Shown here: piece after piece, positions 1 through 9,615 of the stretch | Layout: the number at the start of each line of letters is the position of its first letter | Numbering within the stretch: the stretch's first letter is position 1 | NCBI GenBank assembly: GCA_037179515.1 | Contig: JAXCGZ010007676.1 | Coordinates: 52,501 to 116,500, forward strand | DNA: 64,000 nucleotides | DNA from: Halocaridina rubra | Lineage: Eukaryota > Arthropoda > Malacostraca > Decapoda > Atyidae | Reading direction: 5' to 3' | Position numbers and translations under genes: made by a program | Notes under the pieces: generated by a model | The model's input: the letters and a program-made list of their open reading frames with translations, nothing else | Database searches by the model: none | What the model was told of the DNA's origin: nothing

Positions 1-181
1 TCGCACGTACATGATCAAGAAGAAGAAATGTCTTTAGGCGAAAGCTTTTAGTAACTTATATATACAAAAAGTTCTAGAGAACTTTAAGGCATATATTCTA
101 CAAAGAATCAAAGAATCTGTACAGAATTGATTCTTTTGTAAATTTGAGTGTGTACTTGTGATGAATGAATGTGTATAAATG

Positions 182-384
182 TTGTTCCGGTTTTACGTCA
201 CACACTCCCTTTTCTACCAAGGGCTAGGACGGTTGCCTTCTTGCGAAGGATTTGCTTTGGCACATGTAATCGTTACCCTGAGAGCATGCCCTTGCTAACC
301 TCAAACTGTGACGGGGTGCGAGCCCTCGAACTGACGCCTCAGAGTCGCGGACGCTACCGCTTGAGCCACGGTGACTACATAGAT
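182..384 (-). mobile_element. S1 SINE, full length
   Basis: Complete tRNA-derived SINE in reverse orientation. It reads from the element's 3' end (GTTCCGGTTTTACGTCA) to its 5' tRNA-like head (GCGGTAGC and GAGCCACGG on the complement). It is flanked by a 16-bp target-site duplication, TGAATGTGTATAAATG, at 166-181 and 385-400, so the insertion boundaries are exact. Confidence 0.9.
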
Positions 385-494
385 TGAATGTGTATAAATG
401 CAAGGGTATAATTCATGTTTTTCCAAACGTCTTAACTAAATATATATTAGACCAGTGGCCATTAGCGTCCAGTGGCCACCAAACATGAACCTAT

Positions 495-3479
495 TTGTTA
501 CATAGAACAAATATTAACAAAAAGAATAGCCACAAGAAGGGTGAAGCTAGAGAAAGTTTAAAAGTATATTATACAAATAGCCGTAGTTTAGGTAACAAGA
601 TAGAAGAACTGAGAGCCATAGTATGTAGTGAGAGACCGGATATAATATGCATTAGTGAAAGTTGGATTAAATTAGAAAGCAAACACCTTAAAGCTGAGTA
701 CATAATTACAGGATATAAACTTTATAATGCTGATCGTAGTGCAGATAAAAGAGGGGGAGGGGTAATTATGTATATTAAAGATAGCCTCAGAAGCTGCATT
801 AAGTCTGGAATTAAGACAAATCTAAATTCAGAAACCTTATGGGTTGAAATTAAAAATAATATAGAAAGTCTAGTTGTAGGAGTAGTCTACAGACCACCTG
901 ATCTAGATAATATAGAGTCGCAAGTTATATACGATGAAATTTCTAAAGTGAGCAGGTCAAATAGAGTTTGCATTGTAGGCGATTTTAATTTTAGACATAT
1001 TAACTGGGAAACCATAACAGGTGATAGTAGCTCTAAGGAGTTTTTGGAAGTAGTAGAAGACAATTTCCTTTCTCAGCATGTACATGAAGCAACACGGGGG
1101 GTGAATACACTAGATTTAGTTCTTAGTAATAGAGAGAATATGGTTACAAATTTAGAAGTTGGTGAAAAATTGGGCAACAGTGACCATGATTCCATTAGAT
1201 TTAACATAATTTTCAAGGAAACTATAAAGGAAAATAAGAATATTGTTCCAAACTTTAGAGCAGGAGATTTTGAGGGCTTAAAAACTAAATTATCTAATGA
1301 GGTATGGGAAGGGATTTCTGAGGTACAGATGTGGGTAGTTAATCCAGCAGGTCAGGTCGCAGGTAGCGGATTACCCCGAAATTTGGGTACCACATGCCAA
1401 GGATTATCACAAGATAAGATCAATACATTAAATTCTCTCACAGGAAAGAACAGCAGCCCGTCAGTTAATATAAATTTGGATGAGGAATATAACAATTTTG
1501 TCATGACTCTTAAGAATAGTCAGAGAGACTATATTCCCATGAAACATTGCAGATCAAGAAAAAATGACCCTAAATGGATGAACAATAGAATAAAGAATCT
1601 TATAGGTATTAAAAGAGGAATATACAGGAAACTAAAAAGAGGTGAAGAGCAGGTGAGGCAGCAATATATACAGTTAAACAGGGAAGTTAAAAAGATAGTT
1701 AGAGAGTCGAAAAGAAAATACGAAGTTCGAATAGCAGGAGAAGCTAAAGAAAATCCTAAAGGGTTTTATCAACATTATCAAACAAAATTTAAGGAAAAAG
1801 TCGGACCAATTGAAGTAGCCAATGGCCATATCACAGATGACGATAAAGTGATGTGTACATGTTTAAATGATTATTTCTTATCTGTATTTACAAATGAAAA
1901 CTTGGAAAATATTCCGGAAGTAGAATCCATTTACAGAGACAGTCCCGATAAAATACTTAGTTCAATAAATATTACGAGAGAGGAGGTAATAAAAGAAATA
2001 GATAAATTAAAGGCTCATAAATCTCCGGGACCTGATGGAATATATGCTAGAATATTAAAGGAATGCAAGGAAGAGCTTAGTTGTCCTCTAACTGCATTAT
2101 TTAATAATTCAATAAAATTAGGATCGGTACCCATGGAGTGGAAATTGGCAGATGTGGTACCAATATTTAAAAAAGGAGAACGTGTTAAAAAGAATAATTA
2201 TAGGCCGGTAAGTTTAACGTCAACAGTGGGTAAGATTCTAGAATCCATAATTGCAAATAAAATAAGGGCACATCTAGAATTACACAGGCTGATTAAACTT
2301 TCACAACACGGGTTTCTTAAGGGTTTTTCGTGCCTTACAAACTTACTGTGTTTTTATTCAGAAGTTTACGAGGCAGTAGATTGTGGCAAAGAATATGATA
2401 CAATATATCTAGATTTTAGCAAAGCTTTTGATAAAGTTCCTCACAAAAGATTAGTTAAAAAGCTGGAAGCTCATGGTATAGGAGGAGCTGTGCTCAGATG
2501 GATCAAACAATGGTTAAAAGACAGAAAACAGAGGGTTTGCATAAATGGAGAGAAATCAGAGTGGGGCTCGGTTACAAGTGGGGTACCACAAGGCTCGGTA
2601 CTGGGTCCTCTATTATTCATCGTATATCTAAATGATCTGGATTCGGATATCAGTAGTAACCTAAGTAAATTCGCAGACGACACTAAAATAGGTAGAACTA
2701 TAAATGGAAAAGAAGACATTCATGCTTTACAGGAAGATCTAAATAGATTATCTGAGTGGTCGGACAAATGGCAAATGGAATTTAATGTTGAAAAATGTAA
2801 AGTAGTTAAAATGGGTACTATAAAAGACAATACTAGTTATAAGCTAAATAACCATGAAATCATGAGTTCTCAGTGTGAAAGGGATTTGGGAGTTCTTGTG
2901 AGTAGTAGTCTTAAGCCAAGAGAGCAATGCACAGCAGTCAGAAATAAAGCAAACAGAATTTTAGGATTTATCTCAAGAAGCGTCAGCAATAGGACGGAAA
3001 AAGTTATTTTGCAGCTCTATCTTGCATTAGTTAGGCCCCATTTAGATTATGCTGTGCAATTCTGGTCACCCTATTATAGAATGGAAATTGAATCCTTGGA
3101 GAGAGTGCAACGAAGAATGACCAAGATGATACACAATATCAGAAATCTACCATATGAGGACAGATTAAAAAAACTTAATCTACATTCTCTAGAGAGGCGA
3201 AGAGTTAGGGGGGATATGATTGAAGTGTATAAATGGTTTAAAGGGATTAACAAGGGAGATATTAATAAAGTTTTAAAAATTCATGATCAAACCAGAACTC
3301 GTAATAATGGATTTAAGCTTGATAAATTTAGGTTCAGAAGGGAAATTGGTAAAAATTGGTTTGGTAATAGAGTAGCTGATGCATGGAACAAGCTTCCTAG
3401 TAGGATAGTAAATGCCAATACCTTAGACACCTTCAAATGTAGATTAGATAGACATATGACAGAGGTAGGGTGGGTATGA
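495..3479 (+). CDS. CR1-clade LINE ORF2: endonuclease + reverse transcriptase
   Basis: Single open frame of about 994 codons, without internal stops. The N-terminal third is an apurinic-like endonuclease/exonuclease/phosphatase domain (TNSRSL near residue 27, SESWI, GDFN, SDHDSI). The reverse transcriptase follows, with NNYRPVSL, GVPQGSVLGP (about residue 696) and the catalytic FADD (about 726-729). The C terminus carries LERRRVRGD and WNKLP motifs typical of the CR1 clade, whose RT commonly has FADDTK. The element would copy its RNA at a nicked target in the nucleus. No ATG precedes the endonuclease: a TGA at 486 closes the frame and the first in-frame ATG is near 768, so the 5' end (ORF1 and perhaps the true start) is probably lost. 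The open frame suggests a fairly young copy. Confidence 0.9.
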   Translation: MLHRTNINKKNSHKKGEARESLKVYYTNSRSLGNKIEELRAIVCSERPDIICISESWIKLESKHLKAEYIITGYKLYNADRSADKRGGGVIMYIKDSLRSCIKSGIKTNLNSETLWVEIKNNIESLVVGVVYRPPDLDNIESQVIYDEISKVSRSNRVCIVGDFNFRHINWETITGDSSSKEFLEVVEDNFLSQHVHEATRGVNTLDLVLSNRENMVTNLEVGEKLGNSDHDSIRFNIIFKETIKENKNIVPNFRAGDFEGLKTKLSNEVWEGISEVQMWVVNPAGQVAGSGLPRNLGTTCQGLSQDKINTLNSLTGKNSSPSVNINLDEEYNNFVMTLKNSQRDYIPMKHCRSRKNDPKWMNNRIKNLIGIKRGIYRKLKRGEEQVRQQYIQLNREVKKIVRESKRKYEVRIAGEAKENPKGFYQHYQTKFKEKVGPIEVANGHITDDDKVMCTCLNDYFLSVFTNENLENIPEVESIYRDSPDKILSSINITREEVIKEIDKLKAHKSPGPDGIYARILKECKEELSCPLTALFNNSIKLGSVPMEWKLADVVPIFKKGERVKKNNYRPVSLTSTVGKILESIIANKIRAHLELHRLIKLSQHGFLKGFSCLTNLLCFYSEVYEAVDCGKEYDTIYLDFSKAFDKVPHKRLVKKLEAHGIGGAVLRWIKQWLKDRKQRVCINGEKSEWGSVTSGVPQGSVLGPLLFIVYLNDLDSDISSNLSKFADDTKIGRTINGKEDIHALQEDLNRLSEWSDKWQMEFNVEKCKVVKMGTIKDNTSYKLNNHEIMSSQCERDLGVLVSSSLKPREQCTAVRNKANRILGFISRSVSNRTEKVILQLYLALVRPHLDYAVQFWSPYYRMEIESLERVQRRMTKMIHNIRNLPYEDRLKKLNLHSLERRRVRGDMIEVYKWFKGINKGDINKVLKIHDQTRTRNNGFKLDKFRFRREIGKNWFGNRVADAWNKLPSRIVNANTLDTFKCRLDRHMTEVGWV

Positions 3480-3655
3480 ATAGGTTAGTGCTTATTAGAA
3501 AAATCATAAAAAGAAAAACAGAATAAATAAGTAGAGTAGAATAGAATAGGTTAGACATGCTGAAAATACAATTCAAAAATGGAGCTGCCTCGTGTGTGCC
3601 AGTAGGCATGTTGCAGTGTCCTCTGTTCTTATGTATTTACAATTAAAAAAAAAAA
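3480..3655 (+). mobile_element. 3' UTR and tail of the CR1-type LINE
   Basis: Sequence following the LINE stop, up to an A-rich run at about 3644-3657. It ends in CTGTTCTTATGTATTTAC. CR1 elements typically end in short A/T octamer-like repeats rather than a long poly(A), and this tail is consistent with that. No clear target-site duplication was found. Confidence 0.55.
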
Positions 3656-3722
3656 ATTAATGGACAAATGAACGTAGTTGCATAAGCATCATTTACGAAA
3701 AGTATTTTCTCGCTAGAAAGAG

Positions 3723-3832
3723 AGGGGGTAAGAACTCCTCCTTGGTGTTCCCCTGCGAGTCGTAAAAGTCGACTAAATGGGGAGGTGAGAGGGGATTTGG
3801 AACCCCCTCCTCCGTATTTACTACCCGCAAAA
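3723..3832 (-). repeat. S5 repeat fragment
   Basis: Reverse-oriented fragment of the S5 family, recognised by the core reading TTTAGTCGACTTTTACGACT on the complement. The core is shared with copies near 28.1 kb and 52.3 kb. Confidence 0.6.
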
Positions 3833-3845
3833 AATCAAAGTATTT

Positions 3846-3892
3846 TCTTTGACTCAGCCATCCCCCTTACAAGGGGAAATACTATCCCTTCA
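3846..3892 (+). repeat. S6 repeat tail fragment
   Basis: Short piece reading CTTTGACTCAGCCATCCC then TTACAAGGGGAAAT. The same tail occurs near 19.74 kb, 44.38 kb (reverse), 57.05 kb and, more diverged, 60.70 kb. Confidence 0.5.
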
Positions 3893-3974
3893 GGAAAATA
3901 GTGATTATGTGCTTTTTTCTCGAAATTTTAACGATTGGAGAATCAATTTACATAGCTGGCATCTCTTTAAAAAA

Positions 3975-4255
3975 TGCCTCTTTCCTATGTTGTAGGTTGG
4001 CCCATGGCACCAACCTCCCGTTGCGATACTACAGCTGAAGGGTCTTGAGGACTTAGATTGCCCAGGAGAGAATGATGTTAGAGTCCTACTTCAGCACCGA
4101 ATATTCTTGGATATTCGTTACACATCTGTCAAGTCACAATACTCCCCATCTCTGTTTCTCTCTATGTTTTCTTCGTTTCCAGGCCCGAAGAGCTTTATTC
4201 TAGTTTATTTTATTTTTATTTTTTTGCCAGTCTTGGTGTCACAATCATAAAAAAA
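3975..4255 (+). mobile_element. S4 SINE-like element
   Basis: Element running from GTAGGTTGGCCCATGGCACC through GCGATACTACAGCTGAAG and GAATATTCTTGGATATTCG to a tail with CCAGGCCCGAAGAG and TGGTGTCACAATCAT, then an A/T-rich run. Other copies lie at about 4.99 kb, 17.0 kb, 21.6 kb and 28.8 kb. The tail matches the 3' UTR of the LINE fragment at 17.3-17.7 kb, which suggests the LINE mobilised it. Confidence 0.7.
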
Positions 4256-4439
4256 TAAATGTTATCCATTGAATTTTGATAATGTAAATCATTTAGCAGA
4301 ATTTGAAACTCGAAGATAGGAGTTGAGTACACGTGTAATGAAACAGACATGTAGTATGATGCAACATATTGCATAACGTTATGTGTTGCTGAGAAAAAGA
4401 GAATGACTGATTGAATTATAACCCGGCATCGTAGTTTCT

Positions 4440-4492
<53 letters not shown>

Positions 4493-4511
4493 TATTATTA
4501 TTATTATTATA
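4440..4511. repeat. (TAA)n/(TTA)n microsatellite
   Basis: About 17 TAA units run directly into about seven TTA units, making a trinucleotide tract with a small inverted-repeat centre. Shorter TTA and GTA runs follow at 4645-4700. Confidence 0.95.
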
Positions 4512-4711
4512 TCCAACATGACGCCACATCCTCATTGAAGTCGGCAAAGTGGTAACCAAAAGTGAAAAAAAAAATAAAAACATTAAAAAAAAGTTCATTT
4601 GAGGCCACCTAGCTGGTTATTACTGGTAATGACGTCACAGTGATTATTATTATTATTATTACTGTTATTATTATTATTGTAGTAGTAGTAGTAGTAGTAG
4701 TCAGTGCTTTC

Positions 4712-4985
4712 CCAGTGCACACACACGTGTATATTGTTCATTTAATATATACAAATAATTTGCATTATATAACATGACTGGTTTATACACGGGTCAAAAT
4801 GCATGCAAAAATGGTCCTTCAAAACACAAAAATGGCATTTTTCATAAGTAAAAAAAGCATCAATGAAATAAAGGAATGAATAACGACTTATCCAATGAAT
4901 AACATTCACTACTTGGAATTACTAATTAGTTTATAACCATATTTTTCAATGAAAAAAAAAACTAGGAGGTTGAGTCACTGTTAAA
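4712..4985. other. Unassigned AT-rich spacer
   Basis: No open frame, RNA gene or recognised repeat was seen here. The sequence is low-complexity AT-rich DNA between a trinucleotide tract and an S4 fragment. Confidence 0.5.
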
Positions 4986-4989
4986 ATCA

Positions 4990-5130
4990 AAGCATCTCTT
5001 AACTATCTCTTCACATCTGACAAGTTACAACACTCCCCATCTGTTTCGCTTTGTTTTCTTCATCAAAAGTTTTATTGGTGCCAGGGCCCGAAGAAAACCT
5101 TCTTTGCCCCTCATGGTGTCACACTCATTA
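4990..5130 (+). repeat. Truncated S4 element
   Basis: 3' half of S4: TCACATCTGACAAGTTACA, CTCCCCATCTGTTTCGC, GGGCCCGAAGAAAA and TGGTGTCACACTCAT, in the same order as the copy at 3.98 kb. The 5' half is missing. Confidence 0.65.
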
Positions 5131-5261
5131 AATATAGTTTGATAAATAATAAACACGTCAGCTCATGGCCATTTCCGGCTGACCTCTGATGACATTATAT
5201 CTCAGGTCAAGAGGTCAAGTGATATGAAAACATTGCTATTATGTCTTAAGAGAAAAGAAAA

Positions 5262-5375
5262 AGCGCCTCGTCCAGGCAAGAGAGTTTAAGCTGTTTACTG
5301 GGGAGGTTACAGCTGTGGCTCGGCACCACAGAGGGGGGGGGTTGGGGCCTGTAACGGCTGGCGACATCCCTATGG
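5262..5375 (+). repeat. Diverged S2-related fragment
   Basis: Contains GAGAGTTTAAGCTGTTTACT, then GGCACCACAGAGGGGGGG and GTTGGGGCCTG. These are the middle blocks of S2, but the tRNA-like head and the (ATT)n tail are absent or decayed. Confidence 0.5.
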
Positions 5376-5415
5376 GTCCTCCGTGACCCGCTCCACCCAT
5401 CCGTGGGTGGAGAAT

Positions 5416-5526
<111 letters not shown>

Positions 5527-5687
5527 CTGCGTGTCCTCTTCACCTGCATTACACGAAATTATTCGACACAAGAACAATAAAGATAAATATTCCTAAAGGT
5601 TAAAGGTGTTTAATGAAAGCCAGAGGCAAAGGGTAGTGATAGTACTAGAGCCCTACTATATACCTACCATATAGACGGGACTCTAAG

Positions 5688-5881
5688 TAGTCACCGTGGC
5701 TCAAGCGGTAGCGTCCGCGACTTTGAGGCGTCAGGTCGTGGGTTCGCGCCCCGTCACGGTCTGAAGTTAGCAAGGGCATGCACTCAGGGTAACGATTACA
5801 TCTGCCAAAGCAAGTGATTCGCAAGAAGGCAACCGTCCTAGCCCTTGGTAGAAAAGGGAGTCCGTGACGTAAAACCGGAAC
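5688..5881 (+). mobile_element. S1 SINE, full length (first of a pair)
   Basis: Full S1 from TAGTCACCGTGGCTC to ACCGGAAC. It is preceded by ATAGACGGGACTCTAA at 5671-5686. The matching duplicate lies only after the next S1 copy, at about 6098-6113, so the pair sits inside one target-site duplication. Confidence 0.9.
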
Positions 5882-5900
5882 AGATGAAGGTTGAAAGTGA

Positions 5901-6093
5901 AGTCATCGTGGCTCAAGCGGTAGCGTCCGCGACTTTGAGGCGTCAGGTCGAGGGTTCGCGCCCCGTCACGGTCTGAGGTTAGCAAGGGCATGCACTCAAG
6001 GTAACGATTACATCTGCCAAATCAAGTCCTTCGCAAGAATGCCACCGTCCTAGCCCTTGGTAGAAAAGGGAGTCCGTGACGTAAAACCGGAAC
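5901..6093 (+). mobile_element. S1 SINE, full length (second of a pair)
   Basis: Second S1, separated from the first by a 19-bp linker (AGATGAAGGTTGAAAGTGA). Related linkers join the S1 units at 6.4-7.3 kb. It is followed by ATAGACGGGACTCTAA, closing the duplication that opens before the first copy. Confidence 0.9.
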
Positions 6094-6422
6094 TAACATA
6101 GACGGGACTCTAAACCCCCTCTCCAATTACGTGGATCAGTGATCTCCAAGCAGTGGTTGAATAAACAGGTAAATTTATAGGTAGTCAATGACCCTCCCCA
6201 ATTAACTGCCAAATTTAATCAGTAACGACTTGATACAGTGAAAGACAATTCCAATCGGGGTCAGGATCGAATCTGGGACCAGTATATTATTAGCTCCATT
6301 CGCTATCAATGCGCCACACAGTCGCAAAACACTGTTATTTGAGAATAACATGGAAAAAGAGATTTTCTGCATGTCACTTAAAGGACCTCTAATTTCACCA
6401 AGACAGATGGAGGTTGAATGTG

Positions 6423-6616
6423 TAGTCACCGTGGCTCAAGCGGTAGCGTCCGCGACTCTGAGGTGTCAGGTCGAGGGTTCTCGCCCCGTCACGGTCGGAG
6501 GTTAGCAAAAGCATGCACTCAGGGTAACGATTACATCTTTCAAAACAAATCCTTCGCAAGAAGGCAACCGTTCTAGCCTTTGGTAGAAAAGGGAGTCCGT
6601 AACGTAAAACCGAAAC
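6423..6616 (+). mobile_element. S1 SINE, array unit 1
   Basis: Full S1 unit preceded by GATGGAGGTTGAATGTG, the first of the linkers that punctuate this array. B-box region is GAGGGTTCTCGCCCC. Confidence 0.88.
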
Positions 6617-6635
6617 AAGATGGAGGTTGAAAGTG

Positions 6636-6829
6636 TAGTCATCGTGGCTCAAGCGGTAGCGTCCGCGACTCTGAAGCGCCAGGTCGAGGGTTCGCGCCCC
6701 GTCACGGTCTGAGCTTAGCAAAGGCATGCACTCAGGGTAAGGACTACATCTGCCAAAACAAGTACTTCGCAAGAAGGCAACCGTCCTAGCTCTTAGTAGA
6801 AAAGGGAGTCCGTGACGTAAAACCGGAAC
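6636..6829 (+). mobile_element. S1 SINE, array unit 2
   Basis: Full S1 unit between GATGGAGGTTGAAAGTG and GATGGAGATTGAAAATG linkers. Differs from its neighbours by scattered point changes (for example TCTTAGTAG in the 3' body). Confidence 0.88.
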
Positions 6830-6846
6830 AGATGGAGATTGAAAAT

Positions 6847-7042
6847 GTAATCATCGTGGCTCAAGTGGTAGAGTCCGCGACTCTGAGGCGTCAGGTCGAG
6901 GGTTCGCGCCCCGTTCACGGTCTGAAGTTGGCAAGGGCATGCACTCAGGGTAACGATTACATCTGCCAAAACAAGTCCTTCGCAAGAAGGCAACCGTCCT
7001 AGCCCTTGGTAGAAAAGGGAGTCCGTGACGTAAAACCGGAAC
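6847..7042 (+). mobile_element. S1 SINE, array unit 3
   Basis: Full S1 unit with a one-base insertion in the head (CCGTTCACGG). Followed by another GATGGAGGTTGAAAGTGT linker. Confidence 0.88.
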
Positions 7043-7082
7043 AGATGGAGGTTGAAAGTGTATTGTGTGTTCTGAGAGGAAG

Positions 7083-7180
7083 ACAGGGTAACGATTACAT
7101 CTGCCAAAACAAGTCCTTCGCAAGAAGGCAACCGTCCTAGCCCTTGGTAGAAAAGGGAGTCCGTGACGTAAATCCGGAAC
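7083..7180 (+). mobile_element. S1 SINE, array unit 4, headless
   Basis: 3' half only, starting at CAGGGTAACGATTACATC, joined to the linker by GTTCTGAGAGGAAGA, which also follows the next two linkers. The head was deleted after or during array growth. Confidence 0.8.
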
Positions 7181-7240
7181 AGATGGAGGTTGAAAGTGTG
7201 CTGTATGTTCTGAGAGGAAGAAATCCATTGTGTATATAAT

Positions 7241-7281
7241 AGCCCTTGGTAGAAAAGAGAGTCCGTGACGTAAAACCGGAA
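7241..7281 (+). mobile_element. S1 SINE, array unit 5, 3' stub
   Basis: Only the last 41 bp of S1 (AGCCCTTGGTAGAAAAG to ACCGGAA), followed by another degraded linker, GATGGAGGATGAAAGTA. Confidence 0.75.
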
Positions 7282-7319
7282 TAGATGGAGGATGAAAGTA
7301 TGCTGTGTGTTCTTAGAGG

Positions 7320-7858
7320 AAGAGATCCATCGTGATTATATTCTCTGCAACCGCAGAAGGAAATGATTTATGTGACCTAGTTATGGCCGTTGAAAAAAAA
7401 ACGGTAATCGTGGGATAGGAAACAAACTGGTGTCATTGACATCTGTAATGACCGTCTAAAGGTCAAAGGTCTCTAATGAATGGCAGAAGGAAAAGGACAT
7501 TGATAGCTCAGAACTCGACTTTATACCTACCATACAGCCGGGGCCCAGGTCCCCATCTCTAAGCAAGTGGACCCAGTTATCTCTAGGCAGAGTGGTGCAG
7601 GTGACCTTACCTAGAGACCTGAGGCCTCACGAACAATAATTGTCACAGTTTTTATATACAATTCTAATAATATCTATTATTTACCAATAGGATTTTCAAC
7701 TTAACTGGTAAACTTTATAGTGAAAAACTTATTGGTGTAAACTACATAGTCTATCATGAAGTAAATATTGTTGTGAAGGCTAAAAGGCTACAGGGAAAAG
7801 ATCTATTCTAGATAAGCCCACGTGGCAAGCTTAGAACGGTAGCAAATATGCCTCAGCC
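7320..7858. other. Unassigned spacer
   Basis: No gene or clear repeat seen. It holds a few short phrases resembling text near 5.6 kb (AAAGGT, CTAATGAATGGCAGAAGG, CTTTATACCTACCATA), probably an older duplicated flank. Confidence 0.4.
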
Positions 7859-8046
7859 TGCTGGCTAGTACAGTGATAACGAGCTGGCTTCGCATTCACG
7901 AGGTCGAAAGATCGGTTCCCGTCCAAGACCGAGAGTTTACTGGCAGGTACTGCTGTGGTTGGGCACCACAGTGGGGGGTTGGGGCTTGCCCCGGCTGACG
8001 AATACCCATTGTATTGTAATGGAAATAAAGGTTTATTATTATTATT
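7859..8046 (+). mobile_element. S2 SINE with (ATT)n tail
   Basis: tRNA-like head (GCTGGCTAGTACAGTGATAA as A-box region, GATCGGTTCCCGTCC as B-box region), GC-rich body, then GAATACCCATTGTATTG, GGAAATAAAGG and an ATT run. The last blocks match the 3' end of the LINE at 9.6-12.5 kb, which reads GAATACCCAATGTACGTTG, GGAAATAAAG and ATT repeats. Confidence 0.88.
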
Positions 8047-8093
8047 GCTAAGAGAAAAAAAAATGGCAATGAAATGGATATGAAAAGATTGTG

Positions 8094-8222
8094 ATCAGTT
8101 TTACGTCAATGACTCCCGTTTCTACTAAGGGCTAGGATGATGCCTTCTTGCAAAGGACTTTATTTTTAGCAGGTGTGATCGATACCCTGAGCGAATACTC
8201 ATTCTAACCCCAGACTATACAG
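8094..8222 (-). mobile_element. Old, diverged S1-like copy
   Basis: Reverse-oriented S1 relative with TTTTACGTCAATGACTCCC and AAGGGCTAGGATGATGCC. It has GCAGGTGTGATC where most copies have GCAGATGTAATC, a variant shared with the copy at 54.1 kb. Head region lost. Confidence 0.7.
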
Positions 8223-8369
8223 TATTACTAAAATCTGAGCGATTTGGGCTGGCCTTACGAGCTGACCAAATATTCGTATTCCGTATAAATCACAATATTG
8301 TCAGCAAGAAAACGCGACCCCATATAACAAAGAAAAAGAATAGGAATATGTTTAGAAGTACTAGTTTAC

Positions 8370-8563
8370 TAGTCTCCGTGGCTAAATGGTAGCGTCCGCG
8401 ACTCTGTGGCGGCAGGTCGAGGGTTTGCGCCCCGTCACGGACTGAGGTTAGTAAGGGCATACCCTCAGGGTAACGATTACATTTGCCAAAACAAGTTCTT
8501 CGCAAGAAGGCAACCGTCCTAGCCCTTAGTAGAAAAGGGAGTTCGTGACGTAAAACCAGCACA
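8370..8563 (+). mobile_element. S1 SINE, subfamily b
   Basis: Full-length S1 with linked variants of a second subfamily: GGCTAAATGGTAGC head, GGCGGCAGGTCG, CGGACTGAGG, GTAAGGGCATAC, CTTAGTAG and GTTCGTGACG. Subfamily a has GGCTCAAGCGGTAGC, GGCGTCAGGTCG, CGGTCTGAGG, GCAAGGGCATGC, CTTGGTAG and GTCCGTGACG. Confidence 0.88.
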
Positions 8564-8737
8564 GTTTCGCAAGCCACAATGATAATGAAGAAAATAACAT
8601 AAAAACAAATAAAGTAACATGACAAGGACAAAAGCAAGTTACGTAACAAAAAAACTAATAAAAAAAAAATAAAGAAAATAAAGAAACATCAAATATGGTT
8701 GAAAATGTACAAAGCAAGATCGGCTACGTTGAGAATA

Positions 8738-8835
8738 AGGCCTGATTTCTTAAACAGTGTAAACCTAGGATACCATATTGTTAGTTAGCTAGACACACAC
8801 ACACAAATGGATTTCATAAACGCATCTGACGCGTT
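8738..8835 (-). mobile_element. Left arm of the foldback element
   Basis: TTCTTAAACAGTGTAAACC, ATACCATATTGTTAGTTAGC and CATAAACGCATCTGACGCG are the reverse complement of the unit repeated downstream. The arm breaks off at GACGCG and is fused to an inverted LINE fragment. Confidence 0.8.
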
Positions 8836-8837
8836 AT

Positions 8838-9031
8838 CCATTCTAGATCTTTTAAAACAGGAGAGATGTGCTCGTATTTTCTTACATTGCCAACAGCCAC
8901 TCGTGCTGCAAAGTTTTGTAACTTTTGTATTCTTTGTAATTGAGTCTTATTTGTACATCCCCAAACTTTGAGACAGTAATTAATTAAACTCATAGCTAAG
9001 GACTGAACAATTATTATACGAGTTGATGTTT
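8838..9031 (-). pseudogene. Inverted fragment of the 9.6-kb LINE
   Basis: About 194 bp, nearly identical (one mismatch noticed) to the reverse complement of about 11,950-12,144. That part of the neighbouring LINE frame encodes the RT C-terminal region around SLINYCLKVWGCTNKTQLQ. It carries no start and is not a functional gene. Confidence 0.9.
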
Positions 9032-9045
9032 CCTTGTGTGTATGG

Positions 9046-9615
9046 CTAGGATCCCGTACGGGATCCTAGCCATACACAGAACCGCGTCAGATGCGTTTAT
9101 GAAATTCATTTGTATGTGTCTAGCTAACTAACAATATGGTATCCTAGCTTTACACTGTTTAAGAAATCGGGTCTAGGATCCCGTACGGGATCCTAGCCAT
9201 ACACAGAACCGCGTCAGATGCGTTTATGAAATTCATTTGTGTGTCTAGCTCACTAACAATATGGTATCCTAGGTTTACACTGTTTAAGAAATGGGTCTAG
9301 GATCCCGTACGGGATCCTAGCCATACGCAGAACTGCGTCAGATGCGTTTATGAAATTCAATTGTGTGTCTAGATAACTAACAATATGGTATCCTAGGTTT
9401 ACACTGTTTAAGAAATCGGGTCTAGGATCCCGTACGGGATCCTAGCCATACACAGAACCGCGTCAGATGCGTTTATGAAATTCATTTGTGTGTCTAGCTA
9501 ACAATATGGTATCCTAGGCTTACACTGTTTAAGAAATCGGGTCTAGGATCCCGTACGGGATCCTAGCCATACACAGAACCGCGTCAGATGCGTTTATGAA
9601 ATTCATTTGTGTGTC
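9046..9615 (+). repeat. Palindromic satellite, left block (5 units)
   Basis: Five direct units of 121-127 bp. Each contains a perfect 24-bp palindrome (half-site CTAGGATCCCGT followed by its reverse complement), starting at 9046, 9173, 9297, 9422 and 9543. The rest of the unit (CAGAACCGCGTCAGATGCG, CTAACAATATGGTATCC, GTTTACACTGTTTAAGAA) is one arm of the solo foldback element at 25.2 kb. Confidence 0.95.

Noticed and set aside
182..384. S1 heads as genuine tRNA genes
   Set aside because: The tRNA-like part lacks a complete, convincing anticodon arm and always continues into the same SINE body.
6395..7228. Open frames of 110-125 codons on the - strand in the S1 array (LPFLPRARTVAFLRR repeats)
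   Set aside because: They are antisense readings of S1; the same peptide appears wherever S1 occurs.
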